A stretch of DNA of 64,000 nt from Elusimicrobiota bacterium (GTDB lineage: Bacteria; Elusimicrobiota; Elusimicrobia; JACQPE01): positions 1 to 64,000 of the forward strand of contig JACPAN010000009.1 in the NCBI GenBank assembly GCA_016180815.1. The letters are read 5' to 3'. Below, piece after piece: positions 8,195 through 15,450 of this stretch; position 1 is the first letter of the stretch; each line of letters starts with the position of its first letter. The translations under genes and the position numbers were made by a program. The notes below the pieces were generated by a model. The model was not told where the DNA came from. It saw only the letters and a program-made list of their open reading frames with translations, and did not search any database.

Positions 8195-9826
8195 TTATTT
8201 TTCAGCCAGGAAGGGATATCGGTAATCGGTGGGGGGGACGAAGGTTTCTTTGATCGTGCGCGGGGACACCCAGCGCAGGAGATTGAGCGCGCTGCCCGCC
8301 TTGTCGTTGGTGCCCGAGGCCCTGGCCCCGCCGAAGGGCTGCTGCCCGACGACCGCGCCGGTTGGTTTGTCGTTGATGTAAAAATTACCGGCGGCATGGG
8401 TCAATGTTGCGGCGGCTTTCAAAATGGCTGCCCGGTCCGCCGCGAAAATGGAGCCGGTCAGGGCATAAGGCGAGGTCCGGTCGCAGAGCTTCAGCGCGGC
8501 GTCGAATCCGTTATCCGGGTACACATGAATGGTTAGCACCGGGCCGAAAATTTCTTCCACCATGGTTTTAAATTTTGGGTCTTGGGCTTCGATGACCGTG
8601 GGTTGGATGAAATAACCGGAGGACTCGTCCGTTTTGCCGCCGTAAATAATTTTGGCGTCTTTTTTGGCGGCACGGACAAAATCAATATAGGCTTTGATGC
8701 TGTCGTAAGCGGGTTTGTCGATGACCGCATTGATGAAATTCGTGGAATCTTCAACCGGACCCATTTTCATGCCGGCCAGCTGTCCCAGAAGATTGGATTT
8801 TATTTTAGGCCACAAGGATTTGGGGATATAGGCGCGGCTGGCCGCCGAACATTTTTGGCCTTGGTATTCGAAGGCGCCCCTGGCCAGGGCCGTAGCCACG
8901 GCTTCGGGCTGGGCGCTCGGATGAACCATGACAAAATCTTTGCCCCCGGTTTCGCCTACGATGCGCGGGTAGCTTCTGTAGTTGCGGATATTGGCGCCGA
9001 TAGTGGACCACATATCCTGGAAGGTGCCGGTTGAGCCGGTGAAGTGGATGCCGGCCAAATCCGGACTGGCTAAAACCGGGTTGCCGACTTCGCCGCCTGA
9101 GCCCGCCACCATGTTGATGACCCCGTCGGGGAGCCCCGCTTCCTTGAGAAGCTGCATGATGAAATGAGCGGTGTACACCGTGGATGAAGCCGGTTTCCAG
9201 ATTACGGTATTGCCCATGATGGCCGGCGCCGTGGGCAGATTGCCGGCAATGGAGGCGAAGTTAAAAGGCGTCACGGCGAAAATAAAGCCTTCCAACGGCC
9301 GTTGCTCCAGGTAATTCCACATCCCGCGCGAGGAAAGAGGCTGCTCTTCGTAGATTTTTTGCGCAAAATGGGCGTTGAAGCGGAAAAAGTCGATCAATTC
9401 ACAGGCCGCGTCGATTTCCGCTTGAAAAACGTTTTTGGACTGGCAAAGCATAGCCGCTGCGTTGAGCGTCGAGCGCCAGGGTCCGGCCAACAGGTCGGCG
9501 GCTTTAAGAAAAATCGCGGCTCGCGCATGGAAAGGCATGGCGGCCCAATCGGATTTGGCGGATTTGGCGGCGTTAATGGCCAGAGCCACTTCCTTGGACC
9601 CGGCTTTGTGGAAGCGGCCCAGCAGATGACGGTGATCGTGCGGCGCGCGGCAATCGGCCAATTTTCCGGTTTGGATTTCTTTGTCGCCGATATAAAGGGG
9701 GATATCGATTTTTTGCGAACGAAGTTCGGCCAACTTGTTTTTTAAATCTTGGCGTTCGGGGCTTTTGGGCGCATAAGCCAATATCGGCTCATTAACCGGC
9801 GGCGGAACGCTGATGCGTGCATTCAT
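8195..9826 (-). CDS. pruA: L-glutamate gamma-semialdehyde (P5C) dehydrogenase
   Basis: A 543-residue NAD-dependent aldehyde dehydrogenase that oxidises glutamate semialdehyde/1-pyrroline-5-carboxylate to glutamate in proline breakdown. The N-terminus PPPVNEPILAYAPKSPERQDL is diagnostic of this family. VGETGGKDFVMVHPSA carries the general-base Glu, and FEYQGQKCSAASRAYIP carries the catalytic Cys. PFGGARASGTNDKAG near the end is also typical. This is a stand-alone form without a fused proline dehydrogenase domain, and no putA/prodh gene is nearby. The start at MNARISVPPP fits the family better than the ATG five codons upstream. Neither has a clear Shine-Dalgarno. Confidence 0.9.
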   Translation of the reverse strand: MNARISVPPPVNEPILAYAPKSPERQDLKNKLAELRSQKIDIPLYIGDKEIQTGKLADCRAPHDHRHLLGRFHKAGSKEVALAINAAKSAKSDWAAMPFHARAAIFLKAADLLAGPWRSTLNAAAMLCQSKNVFQAEIDAACELIDFFRFNAHFAQKIYEEQPLSSRGMWNYLEQRPLEGFIFAVTPFNFASIAGNLPTAPAIMGNTVIWKPASSTVYTAHFIMQLLKEAGLPDGVINMVAGSGGEVGNPVLASPDLAGIHFTGSTGTFQDMWSTIGANIRNYRSYPRIVGETGGKDFVMVHPSAQPEAVATALARGAFEYQGQKCSAASRAYIPKSLWPKIKSNLLGQLAGMKMGPVEDSTNFINAVIDKPAYDSIKAYIDFVRAAKKDAKIIYGGKTDESSGYFIQPTVIEAQDPKFKTMVEEIFGPVLTIHVYPDNGFDAALKLCDRTSPYALTGSIFAADRAAILKAAATLTHAAGNFYINDKPTGAVVGQQPFGGARASGTNDKAGSALNLLRWVSPRTIKETFVPPTDYRYPFLAEK

Positions 9827-9880
9827 GAGAGGAATTATCATAGAAAACTAGGCCCTAGGGTAAAAAGTTATTATCAGGAA

Positions 9881-10441
9881 ATGAGAAAAATTCCGGCTTT
9901 GAAAACGGTTCTGTTTTTGTTGTGCTGCGCATCCGTCCGGGCCGAAATCGAGCCGGCGGTCGTTGTGAACATCCCGCAGCCCGTGGGTTTGACCATGGGC
10001 GAAAGCTGCCGGGCGGATATTCGTTTTCATATCGCTCCCGGATTCCATATTCAGGCGAATCCTGCCAGCGAAAAATTTTTGATCGCGGCAGAACTGAAAG
10101 TCGGCTCAACGACGGGAGTTCAGGCCGTCAAGGTCATTTATCCATCCGGCAAGCCGTATCGTTTAAAAGGCATCAATAAGCCGCTTTCCGTTTATGGAGG
10201 GGATTTCAGCGTTGGTTTGATCCTGACGGCCCACCCGTCGGCCAAGCCGGGGGCAAGCGAACTCAAAGGGAGTTTTCGGTTTCAAGCCTGCGATGAAAAA
10301 ACTTGTCTGTTCCCCGATAAAATTTCCGTGATTGTGCCCGTCCAAGTCTCCAAGGCGTCAAAAGCGCCGCCGGAAAACAAGAAGAATCCTAAACCCTGCG
10401 TATCCGCAGCAGCGATCAAACGCGACAGCGATGATCCATAA
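9881..10441 (+). CDS. Secreted DsbD alpha-domain-like protein
   Basis: A 186-residue exported protein. The signal peptide KTVLFLLCCASVRA is followed by a domain like the periplasmic N-terminal (alpha) domain of DsbD: FHIAPGFHIQANPASEKFLIAAEL, YPSGKPYRLKG and the redox pair in FQACDEKTCLFPDK (C-x4-C). No membrane or thioredoxin domains follow, so it is the soluble alpha domain alone. It would relay reducing equivalents, for example for cytochrome maturation or disulfide handling. The start has AGGAA a few bases upstream. The gene overlaps the next one, a diheme cytochrome, by 11 bases, which supports a shared job in the envelope. Confidence 0.78.
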   Translation: MRKIPALKTVLFLLCCASVRAEIEPAVVVNIPQPVGLTMGESCRADIRFHIAPGFHIQANPASEKFLIAAELKVGSTTGVQAVKVIYPSGKPYRLKGINKPLSVYGGDFSVGLILTAHPSAKPGASELKGSFRFQACDEKTCLFPDKISVIVPVQVSKASKAPPENKKNPKPCVSAAAIKRDSDDP

Positions 10442-11144
10442 CAACCGGGCAAAAAAATTGTTCGCAGCCGTCGCGGCGGCGTGTTCCCTTTTTCTTCAAG
10501 CCTGCCGTCAAAGCGCGCCGCGTACCCCGGAAGAATTGGGCCGGGGCGCTTACTTTAGCTTCAATTGCAATCGTTGCCATCGCATCGGGCATATGGGCAA
10601 TACGGATGCCCCGGATTTAACCTTTGTGGGCTTCAGGCACACGAAAGAATGGCTGGATTTGTGGATGCGCGATTCAAAATCCTGGAAAAAAGATACGGTC
10701 ATGCCTGATTTTCATTTGGAACCCGTGACCCGAGAAAATTTGGTGGCTTATATGGCTAGTTTAAAGGGCCAGGGTTTGGAGGGGGAGCGGCCGTGGAATG
10801 AAGCGAAATTGCTCAAGGACCCGGTCAAGCGCGGGGCTGTGCTGTACGAGCGTTTAGGCTGTGCTGCCTGCCATGGGCGCAATGGGCAGGGGGGTTACCC
10901 CAATAATAATGTGGCCGGCGGCAAAATTCCGGCTGTGATTTATGCGGCGGACGGCTATTCGAGAGAGGAGTTGGCGAATTTAATCCGAAAAGGGCGCCGT
11001 CCGGAAAAAGAAAAACCGGATGGCCTCGAACCCATGATCACCATGCCGGCCTGGGGCGATATATTAAGCGACGATGAGATCGGCGCTTTGGCGGGATACC
11101 TGTACTCTCTTCGCCCGCCGATGAGCAAGGAAGACCAGTGGTGA
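10431..11144 (+). CDS. Diheme c-type cytochrome lipoprotein
   Basis: A 237-residue protein with a lipoprotein signal (lipobox-like FLQAC at about residue 26) and two class I cytochrome c domains. Heme motifs are CNRCH and CAACH, followed by the GRNGQGG turn usual in such domains. Possible axial methionines are MPDFH in the first and MITMPAW in the second. It probably moves electrons on the periplasmic side of the membrane. Translationally coupled to the DsbD-alpha-like gene upstream and followed by a PuuD-like membrane protein, so it may pass electrons from that protein to a terminal oxidase. The partner enzyme is not in the window. Confidence 0.87.
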   Translation: MIHNNRAKKLFAAVAAACSLFLQACRQSAPRTPEELGRGAYFSFNCNRCHRIGHMGNTDAPDLTFVGFRHTKEWLDLWMRDSKSWKKDTVMPDFHLEPVTRENLVAYMASLKGQGLEGERPWNEAKLLKDPVKRGAVLYERLGCAACHGRNGQGGYPNNNVAGGKIPAVIYAADGYSREELANLIRKGRRPEKEKPDGLEPMITMPAWGDILSDDEIGALAGYLYSLRPPMSKEDQW

Positions 11145-11214
11145 GGCTTAAGTTCAGACCTCCTGACATAACCCTCGCGAATTTGTTGCACAAACCATTT
11201 TTTAAAATCTAAAA

Positions 11215-11243
11215 TTCTTGTTCTTCCGAATTTAGAACAAGAA
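11215..11243 (+). promoter_or_regulatory. Hairpin abutting the ribosome binding site of the next gene
   Basis: TTCTTGTTCT and AGAACAAGAA form a perfect 10-bp stem with a 9-base loop. The 3' arm touches the strong Shine-Dalgarno (GAAGGGGGGA, 11241-11250) of the PuuD-like gene. It may be an RNA stem controlling ribosome access, or a DNA operator; it lacks the T-run of a terminator. Confidence 0.4.
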
Positions 11244-11256
11244 GGGGGGATTGAAT

Positions 11257-11883
11257 ATGGCGCAAGAAGGTCTTTATCAAAATATGGAGCTGATCCTGCG
11301 TTGGCTGCATGTGATTGCGGGCATCACCTGGATCGGGCATCTTTATTTCTTCAATTTGGTCAATGCGGTTTTGCAGGGTATTTTGGATGACCCCACCAAA
11401 AAAGCCGTCAACCCTAAGTTGATGCCCAGGGCGTTGTGGTGGTTCCGCTGGGGAGCCATGGTGACGTTCGTGGTCGGCCTTCTTCTCTTCACGATGATTT
11501 ACATGTACACCCCGGGTTTGGGTTTCGGTCCCAGCGCCGCTTTCTCCACCGGGGACGGGCTCACTCAGCGCGCCGTTTGGATTCTTCTGGGCATGTTATT
11601 GGGCACGATCATGTGGTTCAACGTATGGTTTGTGATCTGGCCGGTCCAGAAAAAAATCCTTTCCGGCAAAGCCTCGCCGGAAGAATTGCCCGTCATTAGG
11701 AAACGGGCCGGGCTTTTTTCCCGCGTCAATACCTATCTATCTGGCCCCATGCTTGTGGGCATGCTGGCCGCCCAGCATTACGGCGCTTTTAATACGCTCA
11801 CCCTGATCGTGTTCTCCGGGGTGACCCTGCTGGCGGTCTGGGGCGCGATCAGCTCCTCAAGCAAAGTCGGAACTTCGGTTTAA
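11257..11883 (+). CDS. PuuD-like (urate hydroxylase N-terminal-type) membrane protein
   Basis: A 208-residue membrane protein of the COG3748 type, related to the membrane part of PuuD. Four hydrophobic helices are visible, with conserved histidines and tryptophans in LRWLHVIAGITWIGHLYFFN and AAQHYGAFNTL, consistent with heme or quinone-linked electron transfer. The cytochrome domain found at the C-terminus of full-length PuuD is absent here, and the diheme cytochrome encoded just upstream could supply it. The ATG at 11257 is chosen over a TTG two codons earlier because of its seven-base spacing from the GGGGGG Shine-Dalgarno. Urate as substrate is not shown: no other purine genes are near. 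Confidence 0.75.
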   Translation: MAQEGLYQNMELILRWLHVIAGITWIGHLYFFNLVNAVLQGILDDPTKKAVNPKLMPRALWWFRWGAMVTFVVGLLLFTMIYMYTPGLGFGPSAAFSTGDGLTQRAVWILLGMLLGTIMWFNVWFVIWPVQKKILSGKASPEELPVIRKRAGLFSRVNTYLSGPMLVGMLAAQHYGAFNTLTLIVFSGVTLLAVWGAISSSSKVGTSV

Positions 11884-11934
11884 CGCTTCTTTACCCTTAT
11901 TGACGTACGCGGGTAGAGCCCCTACACTAGTAAT

Positions 11935-12759
11935 GTGGCCCGATCCCGTTGTTACAGTTTATTTTTAACAAGCCTTGTTTTCGTATTGGCCGCAGGCTTG
12001 ATTCCGGTTGACGCTGCGCCGACCCGCGATGATCCCGTCTGCAGCGATGATTGGCAGGAAAACCAACGCGGCAATTGCGTGTTTGAAACGGATATGTTTT
12101 CCGGACAGCAGGAGCGATATTTTGTTCATCGAGGGGGCTGGTTGGTTAAGCCTTCCTGTTTTGAGCGTTTCGGCCGCCGGCAATTCGAAGCGGCGCTGAC
12201 CGCCGCCTGGAAAAAATTTCATCCGCAATTCGGCTTGTCGCAAGGTGGTTGCCTGGCCCATTTTAATCCGGCTTGGGGGGAGGAGCTTTTAGGGCGCATT
12301 TGGCATAAGCGCATCGTTATCACTTGCCAGGAAGCGGACGGCGATGCCTGCGCCCGCCGCCGGCCTCAAGAAGGTTATATCACGGATTTCGAAGGCAACT
12401 TGAGGCATATACCCGAACTTTATAATCTCATATCGATCGAAAGCGTTGAAGGCTGCATGATCAAGGGCAGTTCGGGCTTAGCCGGCGTTCTCTTTCACGA
12501 AACGTTGCATGCCTTGGGGGAAGATAATCTGCCCAGAGAAAGCCACAATAGGGCCTGGGCGCGGCCTCAATTAGAGTTTGTTCAAGATAGGATTTATGGC
12601 GCCGAGGCCGTATGTTTTTTCGGCGTTCGTCCCGAGCTCAGGCGTTTTGTGAACATCAGTCAGTGCCGCAATATCGCCGCGGACGAGCCCGATGATCTTT
12701 GCGATGATTTTGACACGTCCTACAGCGATTCCATGCCGCCGGGGTTCTTGAAACACTAA
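11935..12759 (+). CDS. Secreted putative zinc metallopeptidase (HETLH)
   Basis: A 274-residue exported protein starting at GTG with a clear signal peptide (FLTSLVFVLAAGLIPVDA). It has about a dozen cysteines, consistent with disulfides. FHETLHALGEDN matches the HExxHxxG zinc-binding helix of metzincins, with Asn in place of the usual third His or Asp. No other part is recognised as a known family. It probably acts in the periplasm or outside. Substrate unknown. It has its own promoter region of 50 bases and is convergent with the PorV-like gene. Confidence 0.6.
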   Translation: MARSRCYSLFLTSLVFVLAAGLIPVDAAPTRDDPVCSDDWQENQRGNCVFETDMFSGQQERYFVHRGGWLVKPSCFERFGRRQFEAALTAAWKKFHPQFGLSQGGCLAHFNPAWGEELLGRIWHKRIVITCQEADGDACARRRPQEGYITDFEGNLRHIPELYNLISIESVEGCMIKGSSGLAGVLFHETLHALGEDNLPRESHNRAWARPQLEFVQDRIYGAEAVCFFGVRPELRRFVNISQCRNIAADEPDDLCDDFDTSYSDSMPPGFLKH

Positions 12760-12781
12760 GCGGATGCAGCGCGTTCGGGTT

Positions 12782-14455
12782 TTATTGTTGTTGGGCCCCG
12801 AGAAAATTCTGCAGAAACATCCTGAGCGGTTGATTGTTGGGGTTGATTTGAATCGCTCTCTGCCACATCTCAACGGCTTTGTCTTTGAGACCCAGGGCGA
12901 AATAAGAGGAACCCAGGCGTTCGTAAGCCAGGGCATTGTTGGGATCGAGCTTGATCGTATCCTCGCAGGCTTTGGCCGCCAAATCAAAGCGGCCTTGACG
13001 GAAATACCGGTCCGCTTCCCCTAATTTGGCGCCCACATTGGCGGCCGGAGAAAGCAAGGGTTTGGACTTCTCTTCTTTCCTGCCGGATTCATCCGCGATC
13101 GTGTCATGCACGCGGCGCAAACCTTCGTCCGCGGGATCGATGGAAATCGCCTGACGCAACAACAGAAGCGCTCCTTCCGAATTGGCTTCGACGTAATCGG
13201 AAAGGCCGCGCACCGTGTAAACGTATTTTTGCTTGGCGGCTTCGGGCGAGTCCTTGCTCGGGCGTTTTAATTCTTCGCGGGTCAGCCGCAGGTAGGCGAT
13301 GATATTGGCCAGCCTTTCCTTGCGGGCGATCAACAGAACATCGGTCGGATTAAAGACCAGGGCCTTGTCCATCAGTTTGAAGGCGCGCAGGAATTTGCCT
13401 TCGCGGTAAGCTTGCACGGCTTTCTCCATATAAAGCCGGGACAAGTCCTTCCTTTGGCGTCCCCGGTCTTTGCCGAACCAGAAACCCAGGGAGAAGCGGT
13501 TTGAATTGCCTAATTCATGCATCAGGATCGCGTAGTCCAATTGAACGTTTTGATAGCGGAAACCGAGCCCGCCGGTTGTCTGCCCGGTGGCGCCCATGCC
13601 CAGGCGCAGGGAAGCGGGTCCCAAACCGTATTCCACGCCCGCTTTGATAGCCCCGGTTTGCTGCTCGAATTGTCCGGAAACCTTGAGGGCCCCCTCGAAG
13701 AGCCCGTAACTGGCGCCTAAGGCCACATTCAACGGCAATTCGTCATCCGTGCCCGCGGCCGCGAAAAACACATCCCGCATCACCACGCCCACTTCGCCGA
13801 ATTTGAACGCCCTGTAATCCGCGGCCAAGTCGAAGGACATCAGCGAGGAGGAGGCGCCGGGCAAAGTCCTGGTCAGGTATTTCATATTGCCGCCCAAAGA
13901 AAACGAAGACCCGAATTGATTGCCGTAAGACAGGGCAAAGCCGTTGGAGCCGAAGCTGTAATTGCCGACCAAATTGTTGTTTTCGTCCCTTTGTTCCACG
14001 CCCCCGATGCCCAGGCGCACGATGTTTAAGCCGATGGTCCCGGCCGCGATGGTGGGATAAGCCCAACCCATGTAATCGTAGGCGCCGCCTTCAAAGAGCC
14101 CGGCGTGCAGGAAATTGAAATTCATTCGTCCGACATAGGAAAGCCGAGCCGGGTTCCAGTAGCCGGCCGTGGCGTCGTCGGCGAGTTCCAGGGACGCGTT
14201 GGCCAATCCCAGGGAGCGCGCGCCCGCGCCGAATGTCCAGATATCTCCGGCGCTGCCGCCTAATTCCTTGGCGGATAGAGGCATGCAGAATAGGAGGGTT
14301 AACGTCAATAAGAGACGGACGGAAATTCCGTCATTGCGAGGGCCCACGTGGCCCGTGGCAATCTCATCGATAGACATTCTCTTAATGAGATTGCTTCGCC
14401 CGGGGCTCGCAATGACAGAGCGGGGAAGTTCTAAGAGGCGGATTACTTTAGCCAT
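12782..14455 (-). CDS. PorV/PorQ-family outer-membrane protein with TPR repeats
   Basis: A 557-residue protein. After a signal sequence (LLLTLTLLFCMPLSA) come about 280 residues of PorV/PorQ-like (UPF0164, FadL-like) beta-barrel: GARSLGLANASLELADDATAGYWNPA, then many alternating strands ending ILMHELGNSNRFSLGFWFG. The C-terminal third is helical with at least two TPRs (YRQGRFDLAAKACEDTIKLDP, then YERLGSSYFALGLKDKAVEM). PorV proteins are outer-membrane parts of type IX secretion that handle cargo with C-terminal signals. The ATG overlaps the stop of the giant-protein C-terminal frame (TGATG), so the two are coupled. Codons 12-41 are a double palindromic repeat inserted before the signal peptide; MSIDEI at 14377 is an alternative start. 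Confidence 0.8.
   Translation of the reverse strand: MAKVIRLLELPRSVIASPGRSNLIKRMSIDEIATGHVGPRNDGISVRLLLTLTLLFCMPLSAKELGGSAGDIWTFGAGARSLGLANASLELADDATAGYWNPARLSYVGRMNFNFLHAGLFEGGAYDYMGWAYPTIAAGTIGLNIVRLGIGGVEQRDENNNLVGNYSFGSNGFALSYGNQFGSSFSLGGNMKYLTRTLPGASSSLMSFDLAADYRAFKFGEVGVVMRDVFFAAAGTDDELPLNVALGASYGLFEGALKVSGQFEQQTGAIKAGVEYGLGPASLRLGMGATGQTTGGLGFRYQNVQLDYAILMHELGNSNRFSLGFWFGKDRGRQRKDLSRLYMEKAVQAYREGKFLRAFKLMDKALVFNPTDVLLIARKERLANIIAYLRLTREELKRPSKDSPEAAKQKYVYTVRGLSDYVEANSEGALLLLRQAISIDPADEGLRRVHDTIADESGRKEEKSKPLLSPAANVGAKLGEADRYFRQGRFDLAAKACEDTIKLDPNNALAYERLGSSYFALGLKDKAVEMWQRAIQINPNNQPLRMFLQNFLGAQQQ
14330..14416. repeat. Double palindromic repeat (inverted pair)
   Basis: Two copies of the window-wide repeat in opposite orientation with a spacer of about 17 bases. 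One copy begins GTCATTGCGAG at 14330, the other ends TCGCAATGAC at 14416. Variable centres are self-complementary (GGGCC with GGCCC; GCCC with GGGC). The pair lies inside the 5' coding end of the PorV-like gene and stays in frame, adding about 30 codons ahead of the signal peptide. Arrangement resembles a REPIN. Confidence 0.8.
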
Positions 14456-15450
14456 CAGTGAACCACCCCCAGTTTATAGACCTTGCTAGTGCCCGAAGCC
14501 TTGGCTTTGACCCGCAGCAAGTAAACGCCGAACGACACTTTTTTGCCGTCTTCCCTGGAGCCGTCCCATCGGACGGTATTGCCGCCCGCGCGAGCGCCGT
14601 CGGAGCCCGATGAGAAATTCAGCGTTTTTACCGGCATGCCGAAGAGATCGTAAATTTGGATTTCGATGTCCGTATCCTGATTCAAGTCGTAATAGATATT
14701 GGCCGCGAGTTTGCGTATATCCACGGGATTGGGGTAGGCTTGCACCGATGAGATGACTTCGGTTTTTGTGGCGAGGCCCAGAACGACCCGCGTTTCCTGC
14801 GAAGGATCGGACATCACGCCTGATCCGCTTAAAGCTTTGACCCGGTAATGATAAGTGCCGGCCGGTTGCCCGGTCAGCACGATTTGCAGTTGCCCCGCCG
14901 TGATGGTCGGGACTGAGTCCGCTTGCGGGCTGTATTGCGCGGGCTCCTGATTGGCGGCGGCCACTGCGTAGACGCTCGCCGCGCCCGCGGCTGAGACCGC
15001 GCCCGCGGTGGTGTAATAAACCGCGTGTTTCCATTGAGGCTTATCCGCACGGCGTTCCTCCACGATATAGCGGACAATGCCGGAGATGCCGATGGCCGGT
15101 TTATTCCAAGAGATGACGATATCGTTTTTTTCCGCTTGGGCCGCGGGCGGAGCCGCGAACACGGGTTTAACGAAGTCCACCGTGATGCCGTCGGAGATGC
15201 CCACCTTGGAAATATTGCCCCATGATGATTTGGCCCGGACATTGACGTAGTAGGTGTTACCGGATTGAAGCGAGAGCCCTAAAACTTCCGTGAATGTCGA
15301 CGTGGCGACCGCGGTCCAGGTTTTAAGATCCACGGCGCCAGAGGATGACCCGATGGAATATTCGTATTCAGCGATCGAACCCAAATCCACGGTGGAGACC
15401 CAGGACGCGTTCAGCTTGGTGACATTGGGCGTATAGGCTCCTTCGTCCAT
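14455..15450 (-). CDS. C-terminal part of the giant protein: Fn3 plus FlgD-like sorting domain
   Basis: A 331-codon frame with no signal peptide. It begins inside a fibronectin-III-like domain (VTKLNASWVSTVDLGSIAEY), has a second Fn3 (IVISWNKPAIGISGIVRYIV) and ends in about 85 residues resembling the FlgD Ig-like/type IX C-terminal domain: VQAYPNPVD, DIEIQIYDLFGMPVKTL, VRWDGSREDGKKVSFGVYLLRVKA. Such domains direct proteins across the outer membrane through PorV-dependent export. It is almost certainly the end of the giant protein displaced by a +1 frameshift near 15,450-15,480: reading upstream in this frame gives PSPQARMDEGAY, a smooth continuation. As a stand-alone gene it would start mid-domain. 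Confidence 0.75.
   Translation of the reverse strand: MDEGAYTPNVTKLNASWVSTVDLGSIAEYEYSIGSSSGAVDLKTWTAVATSTFTEVLGLSLQSGNTYYVNVRAKSSWGNISKVGISDGITVDFVKPVFAAPPAAQAEKNDIVISWNKPAIGISGIVRYIVEERRADKPQWKHAVYYTTAGAVSAAGAASVYAVAAANQEPAQYSPQADSVPTITAGQLQIVLTGQPAGTYHYRVKALSGSGVMSDPSQETRVVLGLATKTEVISSVQAYPNPVDIRKLAANIYYDLNQDTDIEIQIYDLFGMPVKTLNFSSGSDGARAGGNTVRWDGSREDGKKVSFGVYLLRVKAKASGTSKVYKLGVVH

Noticed and set aside
14455-15450. The 331-codon frame as an independent gene
   Set aside because: It starts inside an Fn3 domain, has no signal peptide or ribosome binding site, and joins smoothly to the giant frame with a one-base shift.
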